A stretch of 64,000 nt of DNA. Origin: CAWIVH01 sp963839475. GTDB lineage: Bacteria > Acidobacteriota > UBA6911. Position 1 is the first letter of the stretch; each line of letters opens with the position of its first letter. The position numbers were made by a program, and so were the translations under genes. The notes under the pieces were generated by a model. That model ran no database searches, was not told the origin of the DNA, and saw only the letters and a list, made by a program, of their open reading frames with translations. Shown here in pieces: positions 34,249-43,404 of the stretch. Location: contig CAWIVH010000018.1 in the NCBI GenBank assembly GCA_963839475.1, positions 310,001-374,000 on the forward strand. Direction: 5' to 3'.

Positions 34249-36275
34249 GGCGCTGGATCCTAATCGTTTCATTTTTCGTTGCGGTTCCTGGCATGGCAGG
34301 GGTCTTATTTCGCGACGATTTTTCCTCTATTCCGCCGCGCATCCTGTCGGAGCCTGTCAAACAACTGACAAATGCCATCCAGGAATATCACTACCTCCAG
34401 CATAGGGGAGTCGCCACCAGCCCGTGGGAAAACGCAATTTGTCACGCGGATGTCTGGGCCGGAGGCGATGAGGATGGGAAGCCCTACCTCGAGCAGCATG
34501 CGATCAACGACATGCCTCGGCTGATGAATCCCATCATGATTGCCGGTGATCCGGAGTGGTCGGACTATTCCCTTGAGGTGAAGGTGCGGCCGCTATCCGT
34601 TGCCGACATGGCCGGCATAGTTTTCCGCTATCACACCAACCGGCACTATTATCTGTTCGCGCTCAGCGGGGGAAAGAAGGCGGTATTGCGCCTGCGCCTT
34701 CCGCTGGAAAAGCAATATCGTACCGCCGAATGGAAAAACCTCGCCGAGGTTGATTTTGCCTATGACGCGCGCCGATATTATACCCTGAAGGTCGAAAATG
34801 ACGGCCCGGCAATCCGCGCCTACGTGGACGGCGAGCTCCTGATGAGCGCCTCCGATAGCGAAATCCTCAAAGGAAAAATGGGTGTCACCTCGAACGTTCC
34901 GGCACGATTTCAGGATGTCCGGGTGACAACTTCCGATAAGGTGGAAAGTCAAATCCGGGGCCGCATCGCAGCACGCGAAGCCGAGCTTTCCCGCCTTCGA
35001 ACGGACAATCCCAAGCCCGTCGTCTGGAAAAAATTCACGACCCCTCATTTCGGAGCCGGCAGAAATGTGCGATTTGGAGACCTCGACGGGGATGGGCAGC
35101 GCGACATGCTGTTTGCTCAAAACGTGCGCAAGGCTCTGGCCAACTCCTTTGACCACATCAGCTGCCTGACCGCGGTAAACCTGGATGGCAAAATCCTCTG
35201 GCAGCTTGGCCGGCCGGACCCTTATAACGACGTGTTGGCAAACGATACGCCGTTTCAGATCCATGACGTAAACGGCGACGGCAAGAATGAGGTTGTCTTG
35301 GTCAAAGACTTCAAGATACAGATCCTCGAGGGACGAACCGGCCGGCTTCTCCAGTGGGCCTGGATGCCGGCGGCTCCCGAGGACAACAAGGAGAGGCCCT
35401 ACGATTTGGAGGTGGGAGATTCAATTCTCTTCCTCAACCTGTCCGGAGATCAGGGGCGCCGCGAGATATTGATCAAAGACCGCTACCGTACATTCTGGGT
35501 TTATGACAGCAGGCTGAAACTGCTGTGGAGTGGTCAGGGGCAGATTGGCCACTATCCCTTCCCGATCGACGCCGATGGAGACGGCCGGGACGAATTCGCC
35601 ATCGGCTATGCCCTGTGGTCATCCAACGGACGGCAACTCTGGAGCCGCGACAAGGAATTGAGGGACCATGCGGATGGTGTGGCAATCGGCAACTTCAGCG
35701 GAGATCCCAAGGGAGAAATCCGCATTTACGCCTGCGGCAGCGATGAGGGGTACATTCTCATGAACCTCAAGGGAGAGGTCATGAAGCACATCCGCATCGG
35801 TCATGCCCAGAGCCCGACCATCGCCAGGTTCCTGCCTGATCTTCCCGGGCTTCAGTTGATGACCATCAATTTTTGGAGGAATCCGGGAATCGTGACGCTT
35901 TTCGACCATGATGGAAACATCCTCGCACAGGAAGAACCGATCCATACGGGCAGCCTGCTGCTGCCGGTCAATTGGCGTGGTGACGGCCAGGAGTTTGCTC
36001 TCCTGTCGGGCAATTCCCGTGAGGGCGGCATGATAGACGGAAAGCTCCGGCGTGTCGTGTCATTCCCGGAAGACGGCCATCCCGATCTTGCGGCCCACGT
36101 GATCGATCTGACAGGCGATGCCCGAGACGAAATCGTGCTTTGGGATAGCACCCGGGTCTGGATATATACACAGGACCGACCCGCGCGGGTGAAGCGGATT
36201 TATCGTCCTGTGAGAAATCCGGACTACAATGAATCCAACTATCGGGCCACGGTATCGCTCCCAGGCTGGGAATAG
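34242..36275 (+). CDS. Exported LamG/DUF1080-like plus FG-GAP propeller protein
   Basis: 677 residues with a signal peptide (1-19). Residues 20-230 are a concanavalin-type domain of the DUF1080/LamG kind (FRDDFSSIP, DYSLEVKVRPL, YVDGELLMSA). The rest is an FG-GAP-type propeller with Asp/Gly-rich calcium loops (DLDGDGQRD, DVNGDGKNE, DADGDGRDE) and an IWDST-like end (LWDSTRVWIYTQDRP). The propeller plus C-terminal sequence resembles exported carbohydrate-active proteins such as PL11-type rhamnogalacturonan lyases, but a catalytic domain could not be confirmed. It is co-transcribed with the TIM-barrel gene. It may act outside the cell on the polysaccharide whose products feed the sugar kinase. 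Confidence 0.72.
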   Translation: MLRRWILIVSFFVAVPGMAGVLFRDDFSSIPPRILSEPVKQLTNAIQEYHYLQHRGVATSPWENAICHADVWAGGDEDGKPYLEQHAINDMPRLMNPIMIAGDPEWSDYSLEVKVRPLSVADMAGIVFRYHTNRHYYLFALSGGKKAVLRLRLPLEKQYRTAEWKNLAEVDFAYDARRYYTLKVENDGPAIRAYVDGELLMSASDSEILKGKMGVTSNVPARFQDVRVTTSDKVESQIRGRIAAREAELSRLRTDNPKPVVWKKFTTPHFGAGRNVRFGDLDGDGQRDMLFAQNVRKALANSFDHISCLTAVNLDGKILWQLGRPDPYNDVLANDTPFQIHDVNGDGKNEVVLVKDFKIQILEGRTGRLLQWAWMPAAPEDNKERPYDLEVGDSILFLNLSGDQGRREILIKDRYRTFWVYDSRLKLLWSGQGQIGHYPFPIDADGDGRDEFAIGYALWSSNGRQLWSRDKELRDHADGVAIGNFSGDPKGEIRIYACGSDEGYILMNLKGEVMKHIRIGHAQSPTIARFLPDLPGLQLMTINFWRNPGIVTLFDHDGNILAQEEPIHTGSLLLPVNWRGDGQEFALLSGNSREGGMIDGKLRRVVSFPEDGHPDLAAHVIDLTGDARDEIVLWDSTRVWIYTQDRPARVKRIYRPVRNPDYNESNYRATVSLPGWE

Positions 36276-36308
36276 GGGTATGGATGCCGGCAACCAAGGA
36301 GTCTCGCG

Positions 36309-36857
36309 ATGCGATTTAGATCATGCTTTCTCTTTCTGGCAATAAGCCTCAGCCTGCCTTTGAATGTATTCAGTCAGCAGTCTCCCAAGCGAGCGCCCGA
36401 TGTGCATTGGGAACCTACTCCTGAAGACGTGGTAGCCGAAATGCTGCGATTGGCCAATGTGAAGGCGTCCGACGTCGTTTATGACCTGGGCTGCGGCGAC
36501 GGCCGGATTGTGATCGCAGCGGCCCGTGACTTCGGCGCCCGTGGAGTCGGCATCGATATCGACCCGCAGCGGATCGGCGAGTCGGTGGAAAACGCTCGGG
36601 CGGCCGGCGTTTCCCAGCGGGTGCGTTTCCGGGAGGAGGACCTTTTCGAGGCTGATATTCGGGAGGCGACGGTCGTGACCCTGTTCCTGTGGCCCTCGCT
36701 GAACCTCAAGCTTCAACCGAAGCTGCTGAAAGATTTGAAGCCCGGAACCAGGGTTGTATCCTACATACACAATATGGGTGACTGGCAGCCGGTGAGCCAA
36801 TTGCAGGTCCGCGGCCGCCCAGTCTACCTGTGGACGATTCCGGCGGCCCGCCCTTGA
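36309..36857 (+). CDS. Exported class I SAM methyltransferase-like protein
   Basis: 182 residues. The first 22 residues are a typical signal peptide (basic start, hydrophobic core, cleavage after FSQ). The mature part is a Rossmann methyltransferase with the SAM loop VYDLGCGDGRIVI, an acidic residue ending strand 2 (GVGIDIDP) and a catalytic-type region near TLFLWPSLN. SAM is made in the cytoplasm, so an exported methyltransferase is odd. Either the segment is an uncleaved anchor, or the ligand differs. The gene is 33 bases after the FG-GAP gene and converges on the M14 peptidase gene. Small exported proteins of this kind are known in Acidobacteriota, without a defined role. Confidence 0.75.
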   Translation: MRFRSCFLFLAISLSLPLNVFSQQSPKRAPDVHWEPTPEDVVAEMLRLANVKASDVVYDLGCGDGRIVIAAARDFGARGVGIDIDPQRIGESVENARAAGVSQRVRFREEDLFEADIREATVVTLFLWPSLNLKLQPKLLKDLKPGTRVVSYIHNMGDWQPVSQLQVRGRPVYLWTIPAARP

Positions 36858-36907
36858 CACAAAAGGGATCATGGGCCTTATTCTGCAGCACCGGCAGGCG
36901 AGGGTAT

Positions 36908-39541
36908 CTATCGGATCAGGGCATTGAACAACAGCTTGTAAGTGCCATGAGTCTGGGCGCGATGCTGGACTCTGAAACCGATAAGGATCACGCGACCTTC
37001 GCCTGATTTCGCAGAGATCATGGCCGCCTTTTTCGCAATATTCTCCTCCCCGACCAGCCACCCACTCTGGAGCAGATCGTGATCCACGTAGCGGGCAACC
37101 ACTTCGTAGCGTTCATTGAAATCATTGGGCACGATTTCAAATGCCGGGCTGTTGAGGAAAAGCGACAGGCCCTGGGGCGGCATGCCCAGGGCAAGCGGGT
37201 GTTCGACGGCGAATTTTGTCTTGAGAGTCGATCCGGGGCAGAAGAACTCCTTCGCCGTTTTGCCGGCCAGCACATTCCGGACCGGGAGAGCAAGCTTCTC
37301 TATGGCGAAATCGGTGGCGCCTCCCAAGGCGATCAGGGTGCCTCCCTTTTGAACAAAGGTCTTGAGGGCGGCCGTTCCTTCGTTGCCGAATCCGCTGCGG
37401 TATTCTGCCGGTATCGTATCCTCCGGGCGGTTGAAGCCGCCGCGTGATTCGCCGCCGCCCCGGCCGGACGAGGCGCTGCGATCGCCTGTCAGGGTGGCGG
37501 TGGAATCGTCGGGTAGGAGAATGATGTCATACTTCTCGTTCAGGCCGCCCTTCTTGACCTCCGCATCCATGAGGGTGGAAAAAGGAAAGCCAAACTGTTC
37601 CAGGAGAAGGCGGGTCCAGCCTTCATCGGCATTACCGCCGCGATAGCGCTGATATATCGCCAGGCGCTGGCGCTTGATTTCCTTCTCTGCGTTTGCGATG
37701 TCGCTGCCAAGCGGCTGGAAATCAACACCCGTCTGCGAGGCCACCTGTTGCACCAAGGTTTCCGAGCCTGCGGCGAGCAGGAAATCCCCGGGGCGCGCGG
37801 CGCCGGCCGCCCGTGCGGCCCTCCGCACCTGGATCCCTTTATCTAAAAGGAGATTGAGAGCCCGGAAGCTATCGTTGAGCCTGGCATCGAGCCTGTAGGC
37901 GGCAGTCCCGGAAGCGACCTTTCCAGCAGCCGGAATAGGAGCGTCGAGCCTGACCGTTTCGCCCGTTGGCAGCTCATCCACGGGATCGACTCTGACCCCC
38001 ATAAATTCGAACATGGTATCGGTGGCCATGTCGTAAGGCCGGATCGGCGTGCCGTTCTTATCCCTGGTATAAGAGTTGTCGGGGTAAAAGGTGCGGCCGA
38101 GAAGATAGCGGATCAAACCCATTTTCGGCTGAGCCAGGGGCACGACAAAAGTTCCGGCGGGATAGCTCATTCCGCCCGCAGAGGTGAGTTCTTTGGATGC
38201 TCTCCGGACCTCGACTCCCTGGAGAAGCAGTTTGTTCACCAGCTTCACCATGGTAAACGGATCGTGCTGTGTCGCCGGAATGACGTAGGCTGCCGGTTTT
38301 CCCTGGGCTCCGCGCTCGGTTTGACGTTTGGCTTTCAGGTAGGCATTCCAGAGCACGGTCTCCTTGTTTCTGGCTGCCAGATCGAGGATGGCCCATGCCG
38401 ACACCTTTTGCCGGTCGACGATGTCCCGCAGCCTCCACCAGCCGCCAGGCCAGGGATCTGGAAAGGTGGTCTGTTCTTCATACTCAGGCATGCCGCGAGT
38501 TTCTCCGCGGAGTTGATCGGGATGGATGAAAATCGGCGACGCTAGTTTGGCGCTGGCCGATTCGGTGAGCATGCCGGCAATATTGTGAAACGGCGTGATC
38601 CAGTGAAATCCGAAATGCCCCCACCCCGAGTACTGCGCCGTGTTCAGGGTGCCGGACAATCCGGCCTCCTCCTCCTTATAGGCGATGTGGGCGCCGTACC
38701 AGCTATGCTCGCGCCAGATGAGCGGGTCGGCGTGGGGACGAACCGGATCGGCATAAGGAGGCACATAGATCCGGGCGCCATAGCTGCCCATGTGATGATG
38801 ATCGAGGTAGGCCTGAGGAATCCAGTCGGTGAATAGGATTTTCGCCATGTACCTGGATTCAACCAGGTTAGTCTGAAAGGCGTCGCGGTTGTTGTCGTGG
38901 CCGGCGTACTTGTGATAGAGCCACGGAAGATTCGAGCCCTCGTACTCGGTTCCAAGGGTTTTCTGGTACCAATCAGCCACCATGATTTCGCCATCGGGAT
39001 TGAAGGAAGGCACCATCAGGAAAATCACATGGTCCAGGATCCGCTGTGTCTCTTCATCCGGCCTGCTCACGAGATCGTAAGCCAGCTCGGGGGCCATCTG
39101 TGTACCACCGATTTCCGTGGCGTGGAGGCTCATGGACTGGCAAATCACGGCCTTGCCTTCGGCGGTCAACTTCCGGGCATCCGTTTCCGTCAGGCCCCGG
39201 GGATCGCTCAGCCGGAGATTGGTTTTTCGCAGATTATCGAGGTTGGCGAGGTTCTTCTGCGATGTCACGATGACGAGAAGGAAGGGATTTCCCATCGTGG
39301 AGGGGCCCATATCGATCACCTTCAGCTTCCCGCCGCCCTGTTTTTCCAATAGCCGGTAGTACTCCACCATCTTGTCCCAGCGCGCCATCTTCCGGTCGCT
39401 CCCCAGGCGGAACCCGAAAAAGTCGTCGGGCGACATTATCCCGCCGGAGACTTTGGCGGCCTGGCCCGAAAGCGAACCCTCAAAAAGTCCGAAAAAGAAC
39501 GCCAAGACAGCAAGGAAAGCAGGTGCGGATTTCCATCTCAT
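36908..39541 (-). CDS. Exported M14-family zinc carboxypeptidase-like protein
   Basis: 877 residues from ATG 39541, with GAGGTC upstream; a TTG five codons earlier is less likely. A signal peptide spans residues ~1-28. The peptidase M14 domain has the zinc motif H-x2-E in SLHATEIGG (H140, E143), the NNRDAF arginine region and a third histidine among LDHHHMGS (248-250). A long C-terminal region (from ~430 on) holds an additional alpha/beta domain with a glutamine amidotransferase-like look (ALKTFVQKGGTLIALGG). Expected to trim C-terminal residues from peptides in the periplasm. It starts 11 bases after the stop of proS on the same strand, an unlikely functional partner. Confidence 0.82.
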   Translation of the reverse strand: MRWKSAPAFLAVLAFFFGLFEGSLSGQAAKVSGGIMSPDDFFGFRLGSDRKMARWDKMVEYYRLLEKQGGGKLKVIDMGPSTMGNPFLLVIVTSQKNLANLDNLRKTNLRLSDPRGLTETDARKLTAEGKAVICQSMSLHATEIGGTQMAPELAYDLVSRPDEETQRILDHVIFLMVPSFNPDGEIMVADWYQKTLGTEYEGSNLPWLYHKYAGHDNNRDAFQTNLVESRYMAKILFTDWIPQAYLDHHHMGSYGARIYVPPYADPVRPHADPLIWREHSWYGAHIAYKEEEAGLSGTLNTAQYSGWGHFGFHWITPFHNIAGMLTESASAKLASPIFIHPDQLRGETRGMPEYEEQTTFPDPWPGGWWRLRDIVDRQKVSAWAILDLAARNKETVLWNAYLKAKRQTERGAQGKPAAYVIPATQHDPFTMVKLVNKLLLQGVEVRRASKELTSAGGMSYPAGTFVVPLAQPKMGLIRYLLGRTFYPDNSYTRDKNGTPIRPYDMATDTMFEFMGVRVDPVDELPTGETVRLDAPIPAAGKVASGTAAYRLDARLNDSFRALNLLLDKGIQVRRAARAAGAARPGDFLLAAGSETLVQQVASQTGVDFQPLGSDIANAEKEIKRQRLAIYQRYRGGNADEGWTRLLLEQFGFPFSTLMDAEVKKGGLNEKYDIILLPDDSTATLTGDRSASSGRGGGESRGGFNRPEDTIPAEYRSGFGNEGTAALKTFVQKGGTLIALGGATDFAIEKLALPVRNVLAGKTAKEFFCPGSTLKTKFAVEHPLALGMPPQGLSLFLNSPAFEIVPNDFNERYEVVARYVDHDLLQSGWLVGEENIAKKAAMISAKSGEGRVILIGFRVQHRAQTHGTYKLLFNALIR

Positions 39542-39552
39542 CGAAGACCTCG

Positions 39553-40992
39553 TCAATAGGCTTTGGCAAATATCACCTTTTCACTCGCCGGCTGGCCGCA
39601 GAAGATGCAGTCGCCCTGCCCTTTTTCCTGATGGATCGGAATGCAGCGTGTAGTCGCTTTGGTCTCTTCCTTGATTTTCTGTTCGCATTCGCCGCTGCCG
39701 CACCAGAAGGAGTGTGCAAAGCCCTTCTCGACCGCGTCCTTGAATCCAGCATAATCTTTGGGATCGTGGGTATTGGACTGGCGGAACTCAAGGGCCTTGC
39801 GGAAAAGCGACGATTGGATATCGGCGAGGGCCTTATCGACCGCGGGGGCGATTTCTTCCAGCGGCACCGAATACTTGCCTTCACGGCCAGGCTTGTCTCT
39901 CCGCGCGAAAACGAAGCTGCCCTTGGCCACGTCCTTGGGGCCGATTTCCACGCGCAGCGGAACCCCGCGCATCTCCCAGTCGTTGAATTTGAATCCCGGG
40001 CTGACGCCGTCTCTTTCGTCCGATTTCACACGAACTCCGGCGGCCAGGAGGATGGATTTGATTTTGCTGGCGGCATCGAGCACCTGGGCGCGCTCCTGAT
40101 CGTTCTTGTAGATTGGCACGAGGACCACCTGGATCGGCGCCAGCCTCGGCGGCAGCACCAGGCCCTGATCGTCGCCGTGAACCATGATGACGGCGCCGAC
40201 AAACCGGGTCGAAAGCCCCCACGATGTGGTCCAGCAATGCTGTAAAACACCTTCCTTGTCCAGGTAGCGGATGTCGAAGGCCTTGGCGAAATTTTGACCG
40301 AGATTGTGGGACGTTCCGGCTTGAAGGGCTTTGCCGTCTCCCATCATGGCTTCGATGGAATAGGTCTGGTCGGCTCCGGCGAAGCGTTCGGTGAGAGACT
40401 TCCGCCCGGGGATGACTGGGACAGCCGCCTCGTTCTCAGCGAAGTCGACATAGATATCCAGCATCTGCCGGGTTTCGGCCTCGGCCTCCTCGTAGGTCGC
40501 ATGGGCCGTGTGGCCTTCCTGCCAGTAGAATTCAAGCGTCCTCAAGAAAAGTTTGGTGCGTAATTCCCACCGGACCACGCTGTTCCACTGGTTGATCAGG
40601 ATGGGCAGATCGCGGTAGGACTGAATCCACTTGGAATAGGCGTGGCCGATGATAGTCTCTGAAGTCGGGCGGATAACCAGGGGCTCTTCGAGCTCCTCCC
40701 CTCCACCATGAGTCACAACGGCAAGTTCCGGAGAAAATCCCGCAACATGGTGTTGTTCCTTTTCTATAAAGCTGCGGGGAATGAGAAGCGGGAAGGCGGC
40801 ATTGACATGCCCCGTCGCCTTGAAACGCCGATCCAGGGCCTGGGTTATGTTCTCCCAGATCGCCCAGCCGTACGGCCGTACGATCATGCAGCCGCGCACA
40901 GGCGCGTAATCCGCCAACTCCGCGCGTAGCACCAGCTGGTTGTACCACTCGGAAAAATCCTCGGAACGTGTCGGAAGTTTCAGATTCGACAT
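39553..40992 (-). CDS. proS: Prolyl-tRNA synthetase, archaeal/eukaryotic type
   Basis: 479 residues. Class II aminoacyl-tRNA synthetase of the shorter ProRS type (no bacterial insertion editing domain). Motif 2 is present (RWELRT with a following FLRTLEFYWQEGHTAHA), motif 3 glycine-arginine signatures, the anticodon-binding domain (VVLVPIYKND) and a C-terminal zinc-binding domain with cysteines in WCGSGEC and CIFCGQ. It charges tRNA-Pro with proline. This archaeal/eukaryotic-type enzyme is found in some bacteria, and whether a second proS exists cannot be seen from this window. It follows a REP-like element; its ATG lies eight bases from the repeat edge. Confidence 0.93.
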   Translation of the reverse strand: MSNLKLPTRSEDFSEWYNQLVLRAELADYAPVRGCMIVRPYGWAIWENITQALDRRFKATGHVNAAFPLLIPRSFIEKEQHHVAGFSPELAVVTHGGGEELEEPLVIRPTSETIIGHAYSKWIQSYRDLPILINQWNSVVRWELRTKLFLRTLEFYWQEGHTAHATYEEAEAETRQMLDIYVDFAENEAAVPVIPGRKSLTERFAGADQTYSIEAMMGDGKALQAGTSHNLGQNFAKAFDIRYLDKEGVLQHCWTTSWGLSTRFVGAVIMVHGDDQGLVLPPRLAPIQVVLVPIYKNDQERAQVLDAASKIKSILLAAGVRVKSDERDGVSPGFKFNDWEMRGVPLRVEIGPKDVAKGSFVFARRDKPGREGKYSVPLEEIAPAVDKALADIQSSLFRKALEFRQSNTHDPKDYAGFKDAVEKGFAHSFWCGSGECEQKIKEETKATTRCIPIHQEKGQGDCIFCGQPASEKVIFAKAY

Positions 40993-41000
40993 TTTTTTCT

Positions 41001-41092
41001 AGCCCCTGAAAGTAAAATTCGGGGACAAGCGATTGCGTCAGGCAGCGACGGAATTATTCCATCACCTGACTGCCCGTCCCCGTTTTGATTAT
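41001..41092. repeat. REP-like CGGGGAC...GTCCCCG element, copy 2
   Basis: AGCCCCTG (41001-41008) is followed by AAAATTCGGGGAC and, after an 80-base folded centre with GGAAT/ATTCC, by GTCCCCGTTTT. It shares its layout with 25401-25513. It lies between the start of proS and the 3' end of the molybdenum hydroxylase. The region 41093-41240 holds nothing else recognisable. Confidence 0.65.
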
Positions 41093-41240
41093 GGCAATGA
41101 TTCCTCAGCCCGGAAATCCCACCAGCCTTCCGCTTTCCCTTTGGAAAGCGGCAGCGCCCCGGCGCCGCTTTTCTTCGAATGCCCTTCGATCATGGGCACA
41201 GACTTAGGACGCTATATATGAATCAGGCAAGGACTGCGGC

Positions 41241-43394
41241 TCAGGATTTCCTGTCGACGGCGGCTTTGACCCTGGCTGGCGTCATCGGCATCTCGAAAAG
41301 ACGCACTCCCGCCGCATCGAAAACTGCATTGGCCACCACGGCCCCTACAGGAACGATGGCCGGTTCGCCCCCGCCCTGGGGGGCCAGCTCGTCATTTTTC
41401 ACCAGTATTGTTTCAATTTTCGGCAGCCATGAGAAGTGGGGAATTTCATAGGTGTCGAAGTTTTTCTCGAGAATCTCCCCTCCTTTGAACCGGACCTCCT
41501 CCGAAAGGGTGTATCCCAGTCCCATGGTGATGCATCCTTCCATCTGCATGGCGGCTCCGACGGGATTGATCACGACACCCATGTCCTGGGCACAGACAAT
41601 CCGGGTGACTTTGATCTTGCCGGTATTGCGGTCGAGGGCAATCTGGGCAATCTCGGCGCAATAGGTGCCCGCATCGATTCCGCAGGCGATACCGATTCCC
41701 CGTCCGCTGGGGCCGGCGGCAGGCTTGTAACCGAACTTTTCCGCCGCCACCTCGAGCACTTTGCGCATGCGCTGGTCGCTCGTGTTTTTGAGCCTGAATT
41801 CCAAGGGGTCGATTTTGGCTTTCGATGCCATGGCATCGATGTGCGACTCCCTGGCGAACACGTTGATGTTGGCACCAGGCGCCCTCCAGGGCCCGACCGC
41901 AAAGAGGTGCGCCCTGGCGGTCTCACCAGCCCAATTGCCATAGGCCCTGATGATATTGTTGGGAACGTCGTAGAACTGCTCCGCGCTTCTGGATCCTGCG
42001 AAGTAGACGTTGTAGTCCCAGAGACAGATCTTGCCCGCGGAATCGATGCCGGACTTGATGGCAACCACGGCTGCCGGCCGGAAACTGTCATAGAAAAAGG
42101 TCTCCGCGCGACTCCAGGCCACCTGCACTGGCTTGCCCGTAATCTTGGAAAGTTTTGCCGCCTCGACGGCCATGAGCGCGGCGCTGCTTTTGCCGCCGAA
42201 TCCGCCGCCGACGAAAGGAGTTATCACGCGCACATTTTGAGGAGGAAATCCCAGGGCTTGAGCAAGGGCCTGTTGATTGGGAAACGGGGTCTGGGTCGAG
42301 ATCCAGACTGTAGCCTTGCCGCCTTCCACGCGGGCGCAGGCGGTATGGGTTTCCATTGCGGCATGAGCACCATAGCCGTTGAAGTATTTCGCCTCGAGAA
42401 TGGAGGCCGCTACTTTTTCGCCTTGAGCAAGGTCACCCTTTTTTTCGCGCTCCTGCGGCGCGGGAGCGGAGCGGACCAGGTAGTCGAAGATGCTGCGATC
42501 GTCGACGGTGGGTTTCGGCTTGTCAAATTCAGCCTGGATGGAAGCTAAAGCCTTTTCCGCCATCTCGGGATCGCGATGAAGGACCGCTACTATTCCGTCC
42601 TGATCGACCACCACGGCCCCAGGGATTTTGGCCGCCGCCGCGGTGTCGGCCTTGATCAGCTTGGCTCCGTGAGCCGGAGGGCGCAGAATCCTGGCATACA
42701 TCAAATCGGGAAGGCGGATATCTCCGGCATAGAGCGCCTTGCCGGTTACCTTGGCTCTGCCATCCAACCGAGGGATGGGTTTGCCCATGATTTCGAATTC
42801 GGCGAGCGACTTGATCTTCGGCTTTCCCGAGGCTTTACGGGTAATTTTCTGCCCCTTGGCCAATTGCCCGAAAGTCACTTTCGATTTTTTATCGGCGGTA
42901 TAGATGACACCGTTTTCGACCTTCAAGGACTCTTTGGACGCATTGAGCTGCTCCGCAGCCAGATCCAGCAGGATCGCGCGGGCTTCTGCTGACGCGGCCC
43001 GCAGCGGCGGGCCGAAAAAGCGTGTCGACAGCGAGCCATAGGTTCCCGCATCGAAGGGGCACTGATCGGTATCGCCCATGATCATATCCACCGACTCGAT
43101 CGCCACTCCGAGTTCATCGGCTGCCATCTGGGCCAGCGAGGTGACGACTCCCTGTCCCATCTCGATTTTGCCGGAAAAAATAGTGACCCGGCCATCCTCA
43201 CCGATTCTCAAATACGCATTCAGATCGGTCGGATATCCCCGGCCACGGGACTCCTGGCTGAGAAGATCCGAAATGTCGAAAGTGAAAAAAACCGCAATGC
43301 CGCCTCCGACGCTCTTGAAGAAATCGCGCCTTGCCATGAACAACTGCGTCGCAGTGCGTGCCCGGACCTGCTTTTCCACACCTGTTTTTTTCAT
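41241..43394 (-). CDS. Molybdenum hydroxylase large subunit (xanthine dehydrogenase family)
   Basis: 717 residues from ATG 43394, preceded by GAGGTG; a longer frame lacks support. A twin-arginine motif (ARRDFFKSVGGG) near the N-terminus indicates Tat export or a Tat-like anchor. Xanthine oxidase-family Mo-binding fold: PYVGGGFGG-like loop (FVGGGFGGKSS), GEPA with the catalytic glutamate near the C-terminus (GGGEPAIVPVG), and the ALAQALG region. This architecture is typical of isoquinoline 1-oxidoreductase-like beta subunits and of aldehyde oxidoreductases. The substrate is unknown. No in-frame TGA suggests selenocysteine. The small [2Fe-2S] subunit is immediately upstream, 10 bases away. Confidence 0.88.
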   Translation of the reverse strand: MKKTGVEKQVRARTATQLFMARRDFFKSVGGGIAVFFTFDISDLLSQESRGRGYPTDLNAYLRIGEDGRVTIFSGKIEMGQGVVTSLAQMAADELGVAIESVDMIMGDTDQCPFDAGTYGSLSTRFFGPPLRAASAEARAILLDLAAEQLNASKESLKVENGVIYTADKKSKVTFGQLAKGQKITRKASGKPKIKSLAEFEIMGKPIPRLDGRAKVTGKALYAGDIRLPDLMYARILRPPAHGAKLIKADTAAAAKIPGAVVVDQDGIVAVLHRDPEMAEKALASIQAEFDKPKPTVDDRSIFDYLVRSAPAPQEREKKGDLAQGEKVAASILEAKYFNGYGAHAAMETHTACARVEGGKATVWISTQTPFPNQQALAQALGFPPQNVRVITPFVGGGFGGKSSAALMAVEAAKLSKITGKPVQVAWSRAETFFYDSFRPAAVVAIKSGIDSAGKICLWDYNVYFAGSRSAEQFYDVPNNIIRAYGNWAGETARAHLFAVGPWRAPGANINVFARESHIDAMASKAKIDPLEFRLKNTSDQRMRKVLEVAAEKFGYKPAAGPSGRGIGIACGIDAGTYCAEIAQIALDRNTGKIKVTRIVCAQDMGVVINPVGAAMQMEGCITMGLGYTLSEEVRFKGGEILEKNFDTYEIPHFSWLPKIETILVKNDELAPQGGGEPAIVPVGAVVANAVFDAAGVRLFEMPMTPARVKAAVDRKS

Positions 43395-43404
43395 GGCCGG
43401 CACC

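Noticed and set aside
41241..43394. Possible selenocysteine in the Mo hydroxylase
   Set aside because: The frame has no internal TGA and the GEPA region is a normal glutamate; no SECIS-like element was noticed.
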